DNA from: Clostridium cylindrosporum DSM 605
GTDB taxonomy: Bacteria; Bacillota; Clostridia; Clostridiales; Caloramatoraceae
Assembly (NCBI RefSeq): GCF_001047375.1
Contig: NZ_LFVU01000028.1
Coordinates: 1-64,000, forward strand
Length of the DNA: 64,000 nucleotides
Direction: 5' to 3'
The notes beneath the pieces are model-generated. The model did not search any database, was not told the origin of the DNA, and saw only the letters and a list, made by a program, of their open reading frames with translations. Numbering within the stretch: position 1 is the stretch's first letter; each line of letters opens with the position of its first letter. The position numbers and the translations under genes were made by a program. Positions 48,490 through 57,696 of this stretch are shown piece after piece.

Positions 48490-49815
48490 CTACTTCTTAA
48501 GATTTATTGTAAATGCCTTGTCTTCATACATTATGTGCCATTCATACATTTTATGAGCACCAAGCTTATATATCTTGCTTCTATCTAACCCACTAAAAAC
48601 CTTCTCGAAGTTTTTCAAATCACCTCTAGAGACCTGATAATTAGTCAGCTTATCAGAATCCATCTCTTTATTATTAGGGTCTAGTAAAATAGGAGCCGCT
48701 GACACTGTAAGTGGATACTTACTATCTACTTCATAACTAATCTTAAGCTTATCTTTTTCAATCCATTCAGCCTTTTTGACAGTAAAGCTTCCATATTTCC
48801 CTTGGTCTATCTTTATAGGAAGTTTGTCTAAACTATATATTTCAAACCTAGGCTCATAATCCTCTTTAATCTTAAAAGGTACAAAAGTAAGACTCTTAGT
48901 GTCCTCTGAGAGTAAACCTGAGTAGTCCATAGTAATATTCCCATCCGAGGTGTGAACACCTTTAAAGTCAAGCTGATTTCCCTTATCATCAAATAATGTA
49001 TAAGAATCCCTCCCATAACTACTTGTACACTTAACACCTACAGATAGTGGTGATGTAATAATCTTTTTAATAGTGATATTCTGATTTTTAACTGTTTTTA
49101 TATTTTTATTAACTTTATACTCTTTAACTTTCTCCTTTATTTTATCGCTATTTACCTTAACACTAATATCCCAATTACCCTTTAACTTTCCTATATCCTT
49201 CATCTGAATATCCAAGTAAAAATCCCCCTTAGGTATAATACCTTCTGAATCCTTTACCCAATCACATCCATCATACCTATTTTCACTTATCATCTTTCCT
49301 TCTCTAGTAAGTCCTGAAAACTGCTTTCCATTTATACTAGGCCAAGAACCTATTTCACTAATATCCTTTAACTTATCCTTTAAACTAGCATCTGATATTA
49401 TTGAATATGATACAACTAAGTGATTGCCATCTGATATTACTTCATTTATTACAAATTTTATTCCCTTATCAGTTACAGATGCATTAACCATACTCGTGTA
49501 TTTATCATACTCTCCTACATCTCCTATTAGCTTTGCAAACGAAGCCACTATACTCTTTCCAATATTAGCGTATACCTTAACCCCTCCACTAGATAATAAA
49601 ATGACATTTATAGCTATAAAAAGACCAAGTCCTATAGCTTTAAACCCTCTATACTTTGGCTTATTTCTTTTTATTTTATTATCTAATAGCTTTTTTATTC
49701 TCTTTGATGTAATTTCATCTATCTTATCCACATTATCAATGTCTGTGTCTTCTTCTATTTGATAATAGTTTAAAGCGTGGTATATGTATCCATCATTTTT
49801 ACTATTTTTCTTCAT
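48490..49815 (-). CDS. DUF4179 anti-sigma-like membrane protein
   Basis: 441 aa. A cytoplasmic N-terminal ~65 residues rich in charged residues, one membrane helix (FKAIGLGLFIAINVILLSSG, ~66-85), then a large outside domain typical of DUF4179/DUF5643 proteins (SVTDKGIKFVINEVISDGNHL). Overlaps the sigma factor gene by 14 nt, so it is translationally coupled and probably holds that factor at the membrane until an envelope signal arrives. Confidence 0.85.
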   Translation of the reverse strand: MKKNSKNDGYIYHALNYYQIEEDTDIDNVDKIDEITSKRIKKLLDNKIKRNKPKYRGFKAIGLGLFIAINVILLSSGGVKVYANIGKSIVASFAKLIGDVGEYDKYTSMVNASVTDKGIKFVINEVISDGNHLVVSYSIISDASLKDKLKDISEIGSWPSINGKQFSGLTREGKMISENRYDGCDWVKDSEGIIPKGDFYLDIQMKDIGKLKGNWDISVKVNSDKIKEKVKEYKVNKNIKTVKNQNITIKKIITSPLSVGVKCTSSYGRDSYTLFDDKGNQLDFKGVHTSDGNITMDYSGLLSEDTKSLTFVPFKIKEDYEPRFEIYSLDKLPIKIDQGKYGSFTVKKAEWIEKDKLKISYEVDSKYPLTVSAAPILLDPNNKEMDSDKLTNYQVSRGDLKNFEKVFSGLDRSKIYKLGAHKMYEWHIMYEDKAFTINLKK

Positions 49816-50377
49816 AGCACTGCCTCCCTGTGATTTCTAACCATTTATTTTTTATTTCCCTTCGACCCCTAGACAATCGATTATCAATTACACTTCTAGC
49901 AATGCCTAGTGCCTTTGATATATCTTCTATTTTCTCGTTTAAGATATATCTTTTGATAAAAATCTGCCTATCAACATCACCCATCGAATCTATAATTTTC
50001 CTTAGTGAATCCACATCCTCTGCAATTACTATCTTATCCTCTATAGTTAACTCTTCAACTAGTTCATTTTCGTCAAGTTCTACATTAACATCCTTTGATT
50101 TAAGTTTTCTCTTATAATCAATAGCCTTATACCTGCTGACTGCTGAAAACCATGTTTTAAAGGATGTGATCTCTTCACTATACTTATCTATGTTGTTCCA
50201 AACCCCAACAAATATATCGCTTACACATTCCTCAACATCTTCCTTAGTGCCTATATCCCTTAAATTATCAAAGGCAATTTTATAGGCTAGGCCAAGGTAT
50301 TTTTCATATAGATAATTTAAAGCCTTTTCGTTTTTTCTTTTCAACTCATTAATAAAGTTATTTGAGTCAATATTCAC
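49802..50377 (-). CDS. ECF-type RNA polymerase sigma factor
   Basis: 191 aa from GTG at 50377, 6 nt after GGAGGCGG; the longer ORF to 50452 has no RBS. Region 2: NYLYEKYLGLAYKIAFDNLR, DVEECVSDIFVGVWNNIDKY, FKTWFSAVSRYKAIDYKRK. Region 4: DRQIFIKRYILNEKIEDISK and an HTH ending in RLSRGRREIKNKW. Directs transcription of an unknown regulon together with the anti-sigma gene that follows. Confidence 0.9.
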   Translation of the reverse strand: MNIDSNNFINELKRKNEKALNYLYEKYLGLAYKIAFDNLRDIGTKEDVEECVSDIFVGVWNNIDKYSEEITSFKTWFSAVSRYKAIDYKRKLKSKDVNVELDENELVEELTIEDKIVIAEDVDSLRKIIDSMGDVDRQIFIKRYILNEKIEDISKALGIARSVIDNRLSRGRREIKNKWLEITGRQCYEEK

Positions 50378-50481
50378 TTTACCGCCTCCTTTGAATAGCC
50401 CTTCACTAAACATATACGTCAAAGAAATGATGTTTCTATCATCATAAACCATTTTTTCTAATTACTTACATATGATTATAC

Positions 50482-50517
50482 AAAAATAAACCTCAGAAGA
50501 TAAACTTCTAAGGTTTA
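50482..50517 (-). terminator. Hairpin terminator between the grd and sigma genes
   Basis: AAACCTtAGAAG-ttta-TCTTCTgAGGTTT (arms on the minus strand) then ATTTTTG. It insulates the sigma gene from the grd operon. Confidence 0.65.
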
Positions 50518-50559
50518 CTTGTAGAGTATTATTTTTTATAAATTTTTATATGTATAAAT

Positions 50560-50604
50560 AAAAAAGAAATGTCCCAAAATGACTTAAAAAATCATTTTGA
50601 GACA
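50560..50604 (-). terminator. Terminator of the glycine reductase operon
   Basis: GTCTCAAAATGA-loop-TCATTTTGGGAC then a T-rich tract (TTTCTTTTTT) right after grdD. Confidence 0.85.
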
Positions 50605-50611
50605 CCTTTTA

Positions 50612-51778
50612 TTATCCTATATATTCTTTTTCTTTAAGAATTTCTATAGCCTTATCCTTATCCTCAGTTGCTACTAGCACTATAGGACCAGTACATCCCA
50701 TACCACTTTCAGCATATATACCTGCTTTCCAAAGCTCTTTAACAGAGTCTTCAAGGTCTAGTATATCAACCCCTGGGATGTCATTTGTTACTACCTTCTT
50801 TGTTGGTGCCACAACTTCATTTTCTGATGCTGCTGCTTTCTTATCTGAAGAAGTAATCTTTTCGCATAATTCCTTAAATCCTGCTTTATTTAAAGATGCA
50901 AATTCATTCTTAGATATATCGATTATATTATTTTGAGCACATGATGCGCAGTATCTAAGGGCTTCACAGATAACTGGAGCACCTGAAGCTCTAGATATAA
51001 TATTAACTAGTCTATTATATCCTTCTCCAATTCCAGGTCCATATCCATATCCTGATGCTTCATAGCTTCCACCTGTTGTAAATGAACTGAACATCTTCAT
51101 TAATATATTACCTGTTAATGAATCTGTTACCATAACATCTGGTGTTCCTGTTAATAGATCGTTTCCTCTCATAACAATTCCACCATCTGATCTCATTGAC
51201 TCTGTAAATGAAATATCATAGCCATTAGACTTAAGCTCAGTAAGTGCTCTTTCAACTTGTCTTGCACCATCAACATTAAGAATACCAACCTTTGGATCTT
51301 TTATTCCTACTGATTTTGCAGCTATGATTCCGTAAATAGCGTTTTTAACCATACCCTCTACTCTATTAGTAGATGAAGTACCTGTTGTAGTTGCAATTAT
51401 CATTTCGTGGCCAAGAGCTGGAGTTATAACTCTTCCTACAGTTGAAACACCTATAGGGAAGTTATAGTGCATTGTTACACATCCCTTTATTTCTTCTGAG
51501 TCTAAAAGACTTTCCATTTTCTCGTGAGCTTCCTTTTCTGAAGTCACTTCATAGGTAGTAAGTGAAGTGTTAGATTTTGGCCCTATGAGTACAACTTCAA
51601 AGTCATTATACTTATTTGTTGCCATTTCTGCAGCCTTAATTACTTCATCTAATCCATGTTCACTTCCTAAAGTAGTTAATCCAACCTTTACCTTAGGTGC
51701 AAAACTTCCGCTTTGAATAGCATCTGCAATTTCATTAAAAACGTCACCAATTAGTTTTTTTACATTATCCTTTGACAT
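50612..51778 (-). CDS. grdD: Glycine reductase complex protein C, alpha-type subunit
   Basis: 388 aa. N-terminal LIGDVFNEIADAIQSG, then a PlsX/phosphotransacetylase-like fold (GLTTLGSEHGLDEVIKAA, GNDLLTGTPDVMVTDSLTGN, GYGPGIGEGYNRLVNIISRA) and the C-terminal ESGMGCTGPIVLV segment with the conserved Cys. Protein C takes the carboxymethyl-selenoether on GrdA and releases acetyl phosphate, which yields ATP by acetate kinase. Twelve nt after grdC. Confidence 0.95.
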   Translation of the reverse strand: MSKDNVKKLIGDVFNEIADAIQSGSFAPKVKVGLTTLGSEHGLDEVIKAAEMATNKYNDFEVVLIGPKSNTSLTTYEVTSEKEAHEKMESLLDSEEIKGCVTMHYNFPIGVSTVGRVITPALGHEMIIATTTGTSSTNRVEGMVKNAIYGIIAAKSVGIKDPKVGILNVDGARQVERALTELKSNGYDISFTESMRSDGGIVMRGNDLLTGTPDVMVTDSLTGNILMKMFSSFTTGGSYEASGYGYGPGIGEGYNRLVNIISRASGAPVICEALRYCASCAQNNIIDISKNEFASLNKAGFKELCEKITSSDKKAAASENEVVAPTKKVVTNDIPGVDILDLEDSVKELWKAGIYAESGMGCTGPIVLVATEDKDKAIEILKEKEYIG

Positions 51779-51789
51779 GGTACCACTCC

Positions 51790-53325
51790 TTACTTTTGTA
51801 GTAGGTATGAAGCGAAATCTTTCATAGCTTCTCCAACCATGCTCTTTACTTCTTCTCTTGAAATAGAAGCTTCAGCCTTAACTGTTCCTGGGTTCTTTTC
51901 TACTATAAATGATACACCGTCGAATAGCCTAGTCATTCTACCAAGGAATAAACTTCCCTTTCCAATTACCATGAATCTATTAATGTCTCCACTAAGAATT
52001 CTTTCTCTACCAAATCCCATAACAGGAGCCCCTGATGGAATATGTCCTTGAGTTGGAGCAAATCCTACCCAACCCTTAGTTGTAAAGAAGTCTTTAAGTT
52101 GTGCTTTTTCAAGTTGTCCTTTCTTAACTGCAAGTGCACCTATCATTTTGTAGTTAGCTGTAGGAACATCTCCAGCCCCTGCTGGTTCAGTCATCTCTGG
52201 ATTTTGCATTTCCGGTCCATATACATCTATATCATTAAATGAAAGTCCTGCTGCAGTTAAAGGCGCCTCAACTATTGCTTCCATAACAGCCTGAGGTGAA
52301 GCACCTGCAGATATAGTATGTCTTCCTATAGCATCAGTTCTAATTATTGGATTTATGCCATCATTTTCTGAAACTAATACAGCAAATCCACCTATTACTT
52401 CTTCAAGAACTGGCATTCCCTTTTTAACATGATCTTTACCGTTCATACCAAGTTTCGCTGATGCTCCACCTGCTACTACCATTACATTTTTAAACATACC
52501 AGATGCTACAAGTGCTGATGCATATATCATAGCATGTGTTGGTGCTGCACAGAATCCTCTAACGTCACTTCCTGTAGCATTCATAGTTCCTACTATTTCA
52601 CCAATAGCCTTAGCAAAGTTTCCTCCACCTCTTTGGTTCATATCACCACACGCTTCCTCTGAACACTCAATAATATAATCTATATCTTCTTTTTTAATTT
52701 CTGGATTTTTAGCAAATAGGTTAAGTGCAGCAAGTATACCTGAAGCCTTAACAACAAGGTTTTCACATATAATATGAGAAGTTAGATTCTTATCAAATTC
52801 ATGTGCTCTTTTTACACATCCAATTAGTTTTCCGTCTATATATAAAGCTTCAGCATGTGTTTCATTTACAGCCTTTTCAATTGCCTCAATATCAAAACCT
52901 TCCCCAAGCTTTGATACTAAATCTTTTAGTAATGGATGAGCTTCAAACTTAGCTTTAATATCAGACATTACAGCTTTCTCAATAAGAACTAAATCAAAAG
53001 CGTCGGATACCTTCATAAGTCCATAGAATTCGTCTTGTGGCATTACTTCTCCAAACTTTCCGAATCTTGATGCTCCTTCTATGTTCTTTTCAAACCAAGG
53101 CTTTGGAAGCTTTCCAAGTTCCTCTGGACTATAGTTTCCTATATATGTTTGAGATGCAGGATATTCAACAACATCCTTAAATTCTCTAATATGCTTAGGT
53201 AGTTCCTTTAAGTACTCTGAATCAGGATGAGTTTCTCTCTCTAGAGTTTGAGTTGTTCCGTTATGGATAATCATGTCTGGAGCATTTACCAGTACATAGC
53301 TAGCTCCCTTAATTACAGGATTCAT
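51790..53325 (-). CDS. grdC: Glycine reductase complex protein C, beta-type subunit
   Basis: 511 aa, thiolase/FabH-like fold. VLVNAPDMIIHNGTTQ at the start, IECSEEACGDMNQRGGGNFAK, GFCAAPTHAMIYASALVASG (reactive Cys), GQIPSGAPVMG-like GHIPSGAPVMG and SRGSLFLGRMTRLFDG-type GKGSLFLGRMTRLFDG. Forms an acetyl thioester and hands it to phosphate with GrdD. Start ATG after AGGTGTAATT. Confidence 0.96.
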   Translation of the reverse strand: MNPVIKGASYVLVNAPDMIIHNGTTQTLERETHPDSEYLKELPKHIREFKDVVEYPASQTYIGNYSPEELGKLPKPWFEKNIEGASRFGKFGEVMPQDEFYGLMKVSDAFDLVLIEKAVMSDIKAKFEAHPLLKDLVSKLGEGFDIEAIEKAVNETHAEALYIDGKLIGCVKRAHEFDKNLTSHIICENLVVKASGILAALNLFAKNPEIKKEDIDYIIECSEEACGDMNQRGGGNFAKAIGEIVGTMNATGSDVRGFCAAPTHAMIYASALVASGMFKNVMVVAGGASAKLGMNGKDHVKKGMPVLEEVIGGFAVLVSENDGINPIIRTDAIGRHTISAGASPQAVMEAIVEAPLTAAGLSFNDIDVYGPEMQNPEMTEPAGAGDVPTANYKMIGALAVKKGQLEKAQLKDFFTTKGWVGFAPTQGHIPSGAPVMGFGRERILSGDINRFMVIGKGSLFLGRMTRLFDGVSFIVEKNPGTVKAEASISREEVKSMVGEAMKDFASYLLQK

Positions 53326-53401
53326 AATTACACCTCCAAAAATAGTAGATAATATTAAAAATGGAGGTGGACATCCACCTCCACTTAAATCAAGTTATCT
53401 T

Positions 53402-54709
53402 TTACTTAACTTCAAAAACTGTTTGTTCTGTTACTGGAGTTTCAAGCGCCTTTAAAGCAACTTCTGTAAGCTTTCTTCTTAGTGCCTTTTCATCTGCTGC
53501 TGAAAGGTTTGGATTTCCAAGTGGGTGAGGAATAGCTATTGTTGGAACTATTCTGTTTGCCCCTACAGTTTTAGATATAGGTACTATTGTACACATATGA
53601 ACTATTGGGAGACCAACTCTCTCAATTTCTTTAAGCATTGTTGCACCGCAACGTGTACAAGTACCTCATGTAGAAGTTAGTATAACTGCTGTTACATTGT
53701 CTTCTAGTAGCTTCTTTGCAATTTCTGCTCCAAAAGCCTTTGAACTCTTAACAGCTGTACCATTACCAGTAGTTGTATAATAGTACTCATGAAGACTTCC
53801 AATTTGCCCATTCGCTTCCATTTCTCTTAGAATATCTACTGGTATAACCCTATCTGCATCTTGATTAGCATATGTTGGGTCATATCCACCGTGAGCTGTT
53901 TCACTATCGGCAGAAGTAAGATCCTTCATTCCTGCTATACTATATTGACCATATTTTTGAGCATTTGAAGCCTCGATTCTATCTGGGTTACCCTTTGGTA
54001 CAATACCGCCTGAAGTAACAATAGCAATTCTTGCCTTTGTTATATCAGCTACTGGTGTTGCAGGATCTACTCTATCGAAGTTAGGCATTTCAAATTCTGT
54101 TACAAATTCTTCACCTTTAAGCTTTTTAACAAGCATGTCAACTGCTCTTTTTGATCCTCTTTCGCTAGCAAAGTAGTTAACTCTAATACCTCTTTCAAGA
54201 TATCCTTCTTCATCTGGTGAAGCTACAGCTTCACCTTTAGCTAATTTAAGAGCTAAAGCTGCCATTTTAGGAGCTGCTTCTCTCATTCCTGCTGCACTGT
54301 TCTTAGTTGATATTATATAAATATCTTTTTTAAACATATCAGCACCTGGATTTTCAACATACATACCTGTTACTACTGGTATGTTAAGCTCATCTTGAAC
54401 CTTTTTAGCTATAGCTCCACAGGCTGTCCCATATCTACCTGCATTAAATGCTGGTCCTGCAATTAAAACATCTGGGTTTTGTGCTTTAATCATTTCAAGA
54501 ATATCTTTTTCAGCTTGTTCTTGATTTTCAGCAAAATATGAGTCTCCACAGATTACTGTTGCAACAATTTCTGCTTCCCCATTAAATGCTTTAGTTAAAG
54601 CCATACCTGGTCCTACTACACCTTCTCTAACTTCAGGTGCAACATGAGCCATTTCTTCCCCCCCAATATTAGCGAAGAATTGGTTTATATAGTGTACTAC
54701 ACGAATCAT
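53402..54709 (-). CDS. grdB: Glycine reductase protein B gamma subunit, selenoprotein
   Basis: 435 aa when the TGA at 53666-53668 (codon 348) is read as selenocysteine. The context VILTST-U-GTCTRCGATMLKE is the known GrdB active site. N-terminal VVHYINQFFANIGGEEMAHV is standard. Protein B, made of GrdB and the two GrdE pieces, activates glycine as a Schiff base and passes the carboxymethyl group to selenium. Simple ORF calling would break this gene into 347- and 78-codon pieces. Confidence 0.97.
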
Positions 54710-54766
54710 CTAACTTGACCCCTCCTTATTCGGTGGATTAATTTAAAATTAATTTACGCTCGTTCT

Positions 54767-55219
54767 CTAACCTCTAACGCCTCTCATTTGTTCTTTAATT
54801 CCATCAACGTCAAGAACCATTTCCATCATTCCACATTGTTCATCATAAACAGCTTCATCAAATTCAGCCTTAACTTCATCTTCAACAACATGATAAACTG
54901 TAAGTCCTAGTTCAACTCCAGCAAGTGGTCCTGCATATGTTGGGTCTCCTGTTGTTACTGTTTCTGCTGAAAGTACTGATGAATCAGCTTCTGCACCACC
55001 TAGTATAACTACTAGATTATCTTTGCCTACTGATTCAGCTGCATCTTTAACTCTTTGTTGGATCTCCAGATCCATAGCTCCTGCAGCAGTTCAGACGAAA
55101 CATTCTGTTGTAGAAAAAAGAATTTCTCCTCCTGCTGATTTTACACATTCTTCTATTGCTGGTCCTGGAATACCATCTCTATCTCCTATTGCTATGACTT
55201 TTTTTCCACTAAGTATCAT
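54767..55219 (-). CDS. grdA: Glycine reductase selenoprotein A
   Basis: 150 aa from ATG 55219 (AGGAGGTATTTCTT upstream). TGA at 55091-55093 is codon 43 in [17 protein letters not shown], the exact GrdA selenocysteine site. Small carrier protein that holds the carboxymethyl-selenoether made by protein B and passes it to protein C, and is reduced again by thioredoxin. The stretch after UGA contains short complementary segments (GGATCT/AGATCC) compatible with a bacterial SECIS. Confidence 0.97.
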
Positions 55220-55276
55220 AAGAAATACCTCCTAATAATTTATAAATATTTTGATTAAATTTATTCTATTGAAAAC

Positions 55277-56572
55277 TTAGAAAGTTTTTGCTGTTAAATA
55301 TCCAAATCCAACTTCACTAGTAGCTCCAGTTATAACTTGGATTTCTGCTTCTATAGATCCATCTTCTCTTAGAGAACCTGCAAACCCACCTGATAGTGCA
55401 TCAACAGCCTCAGGGTGTCCGATAACCTTTTTCATTGAAGGAAGGATAACTATTTCATTAGCATTACCACCTGTAACTACTGCATCTCCCTTTGGAGTTG
55501 AATCTGCAAGTGATTGTGAAGCACCATCTCTTCCAGCATACTCATCAGTTAAAAGAACAGTCTTTATTCCTTTTTCTGAAATCTTGTTACAGTTCATTAC
55601 AAGGTCAGCGTCTGGATTTCCAAAACCTTCTTCTGAAATTACAGCTGCGTCTGCTCCTAGGAACTCAACAAGTTTTGCTGTGTAGCTTGATGATCTTTCC
55701 TTGTCAGCTAGGTACACGTTTTCATTTGTAATAACACATCCAAGGAAGTTAAAGTCCTTACCATGTCTTTCATAAAGATCAGTGATTATTGGATGATTCA
55801 TGTGAACATAACTTGGATTCTTATCACATGCTGATACACAGTTACCACTTACTATAGAACCATCAAACATTTCTGTTGGATAAATGAATGTAGGGATTAT
55901 CTTCTTAGCATCAACTCCATATACATATGTGTCATGAAGAAGTCCTTGTGATTGAAGCATGTACACATATACAACCTTTGGTAGATCTGGATAAGCCTTA
56001 ACTTGCTCTTGAAGAGGAAGTGTTTCAAAAGTTTTAACTTCATCTGGAGCAACTTCCTTAGCAGCTTTTCCTAGATAAGTAGCAACCTTAAACCCTACCA
56101 TTCTAACAGCTTCTTCATGTTGGTGTTGATCAATTCCACTAGCTGGTTCACAAATCATAACGATATTGTGAGTCTTTGAAAACGGAGTATACTTAGCTCC
56201 CTCTCCTGACATATCTATTATTCCTTCCTGGAATCCAACTATTTTTCCAGTTGTAACAACAGCAGCTCCCTTAAGAACATTAGTTTTACCTGATCCTACT
56301 GTATCAACTCCTGAAATGAATCCTGGGAATACTCCCCCATTACCTTCAACCTTTACTCTTGGCTCAATAACATCCTTTACTGGTATTATTCTTACCTCAT
56401 CACCTGGGTGAACAATGTCCACATCAACTGATAATAATCTTTCATCTCCAGATACCTCATTTAAAAGCTCTTCCTTATCTACATAAAGAATACCATTTTC
56501 AATCTTAGTTTCTGAAGAGAACTGAACATCCTTAATGAATACATTTCCTAATTCAAGGCGCAAAGCCTTCAC
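55277..56572 (-). CDS. grdE: Glycine reductase protein B proprotein (alpha and beta subunits)
   Basis: 431 aa. LRLELGNVFIKDVQFSS at the N-terminus, GISGVDTVGSGKTN-like FISGVDTVGSGKTNVLKG, and GNCVSACDKNPSYVHMNHP, where self-cleavage before the Cys yields the pyruvoyl group that binds glycine. First enzyme gene of the operon. Thioredoxin and thioredoxin reductase genes, usually found between grdX and grdE, are absent here. RBS TAGGAGGTG. Confidence 0.96.
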   Translation of the reverse strand: MKALRLELGNVFIKDVQFSSETKIENGILYVDKEELLNEVSGDERLLSVDVDIVHPGDEVRIIPVKDVIEPRVKVEGNGGVFPGFISGVDTVGSGKTNVLKGAAVVTTGKIVGFQEGIIDMSGEGAKYTPFSKTHNIVMICEPASGIDQHQHEEAVRMVGFKVATYLGKAAKEVAPDEVKTFETLPLQEQVKAYPDLPKVVYVYMLQSQGLLHDTYVYGVDAKKIIPTFIYPTEMFDGSIVSGNCVSACDKNPSYVHMNHPIITDLYERHGKDFNFLGCVITNENVYLADKERSSSYTAKLVEFLGADAAVISEEGFGNPDADLVMNCNKISEKGIKTVLLTDEYAGRDGASQSLADSTPKGDAVVTGGNANEIVILPSMKKVIGHPEAVDALSGGFAGSLREDGSIEAEIQVITGATSEVGFGYLTAKTF

Positions 56573-56754
56573 CTCCTAAAATTATATACAAGTAGAAGTT
56601 TATTAACTTTTTTTATTTTTCTGAATCTTCAAGTCATAATATTCTGTCTAAAGTGTAAAATGTGTAATAAGAAATTTGTCATGTGTGTCATTTTAGATTC
56701 ACATATAGTAATTGGGAGATACTACGTGATGTGTTGTTAGCTTAACTTTCGTAA
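56573..56754 (-). other. Spacer between grdX and grdE
   Basis: 182 nt, AT-rich, no ORF. This is where trxB and trxA lie in many grd operons. No clear promoter or terminator. Confidence 0.35.
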
Positions 56755-57126
56755 TTAAATAAGTGCATTTTTAATTAAATCATAATCTATAATACTAAAA
56801 TCCTCCAAAACACTTTGAGGCCACTGTCTAGGCGCTTTATTTCTAATAAGCTTATTAGATGTTTCTATACTGTTTTCAATAAGCATTACAGAATTAAAGT
56901 CTACTGACACCTCCGGCTTTAAGGATATAGCAACTGATTTGTAGGGAGTTTCATTTGGTTTAATACTTCCCATAAGAGGATGTGTTAAAAGTTTATGCCC
57001 CTTATGTATGTAATCTCGAGCTTTAATCATTACATCTGAAAGAGAACCATCTATGAACTCAACATCAAAGTGAACTTTAAGATTTTCATATGTTATCTTG
57101 TTGTTTGTGATAACTTTAGGTTCAAT
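56755..57126 (-). CDS. grdX: GrdX family protein, with a probable ATT start
   Basis: About 123 aa. RDYIHKGHKLLTHPLMGS then IKPNETPYKSVA are the GrdX signature; conserved first gene of grd operons, function unknown. The frame is open to 57294, but that extra part is the glycine riboswitch aptamer and terminator (57168-57312), so it cannot be translated leader-to-leader in the normal way. Downstream of the terminator there is a strong RBS (GGGGGGTGGAG, about 57137-57147), and no in-frame ATG, GTG or TTG until well inside the conserved region. The codon 9 nt after the RBS is ATT (57124-57126), followed by EPKVITNNKIT, which matches where GrdX proteins begin. An ATT start is therefore the best reading. 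Confidence 0.75.
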   Translation of the reverse strand: MEPKVITNNKITYENLKVHFDVEFIDGSLSDVMIKARDYIHKGHKLLTHPLMGSIKPNETPYKSVAISLKPEVSVDFNSVMLIENSIETSNKLIRNKAPRQWPQSVLEDFSIIDYDLIKNALI

Positions 57127-57167
57127 AACTACTTTCTCCACCCCCCTATATTTAATAAAGATGTGTA

Positions 57168-57312
57168 TAAAAAAAGAGAATGTATCGCCTACACTCTCAA
57201 ATTTAAGAGCTGTGTCCATAAGTAGTCCCTTTGCCTGAAAGATCATTAACAAGGACTTTGTTAACTTACCCCTTCGGCGCTTTGAAAATTTCAAAGTCTC
57301 TCCTACTTACTT
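57168..57312 (-). promoter_or_regulatory. Glycine riboswitch (single aptamer) with transcription terminator
   Basis: Minus strand: P1 TAAGTAG (57304-57310) pairs with CTACTTA (57219-57225). Between them are GGAGAGAC, the hairpin CTTTGAAA/TTTCAAAG, the conserved core CGCCGAAGGGGTAA, a hairpin GTTAACAAAG.../...TTGTTAAT, and CTTTCAGGCAAAGGGAC, all in glycine riboswitch order. Downstream, GAGAGTGTA-ggcga-TACATTCTC followed by T7 (57168-57198) is an intrinsic terminator. CTCTTAAATTTGAGAG just before it can form an alternative hairpin using the terminator's 5' arm, i.e. an antiterminator. Predicted to switch the grd operon on when glycine is abundant. Confidence 0.93.
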
Positions 57313-57322
57313 CATCCAGAAA

Positions 57323-57511
57323 CTATGTTATTTTTTCTACAACCTCTTTTATACTTTTCATTATATCTGATAATTCAGACTTTTGCCATAGCTTTTTTCT
57401 ATACCATAAATTAACATATCTTATAGATAATCCTTCATTTTTACTACTTCAGTATAGATATAACCTATTAGAATAATTAATTTTAGCAAGAAAATCATTT
57501 AAATCTTTCAT
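57323..57511 (-). other. Short upstream ORF with in-frame TGA
   Basis: ATG at 57511 opens a 62-codon frame ending in TAG at 57323-57325, 11 nt before the riboswitch P1 stem. Codon 21 (57449-57451) is TGA; on either side the peptide looks protein-like (MKDLNDFLAKINYSNRLYLY, then SSKNEGLSIRYVNLWYRKKL, then WQKSELSDIMKSIKEVVEKI). There is no good RBS. It could be a decayed small gene (TGG to TGA), a selenocysteine-containing leader peptide, or chance. TATAAT at about 57555-57560 may be the operon's -10. Confidence 0.3.
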
Positions 57512-57623
57512 TTTCTTTATGCATTCACTTTATCACATTAAACTTTTATCCTATTATATGTAAAATAAGTAGTAACATTTCCATAATGATTGAATTAATT
57601 TTTAAAATATTTTTTATATTTTC

Positions 57624-57676
57624 ACAAAAATAAAGTGGAAAATTTAGAATTTTCATTACTAAATTCCCCACTTTTT
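57624..57676 (-). terminator. Terminator after degV
   Basis: AAAGTGGgGAATTTAG...CTAAATTtTCCACTTT followed by ATTTTTG on the minus strand. Confidence 0.85.
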
Positions 57677-57696
57677 ATTGATAATTATATGTCATA

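Noticed and set aside
53402-53638. Separate 78-aa reductase protein
   Set aside because: It is the C-terminal part of GrdB after the selenocysteine UGA.
57127-57294. N-terminal extension of GrdX (starting MKFSKRRRGK)
   Set aside because: This segment is the glycine riboswitch aptamer and terminator; the peptide has no counterpart in GrdX proteins.
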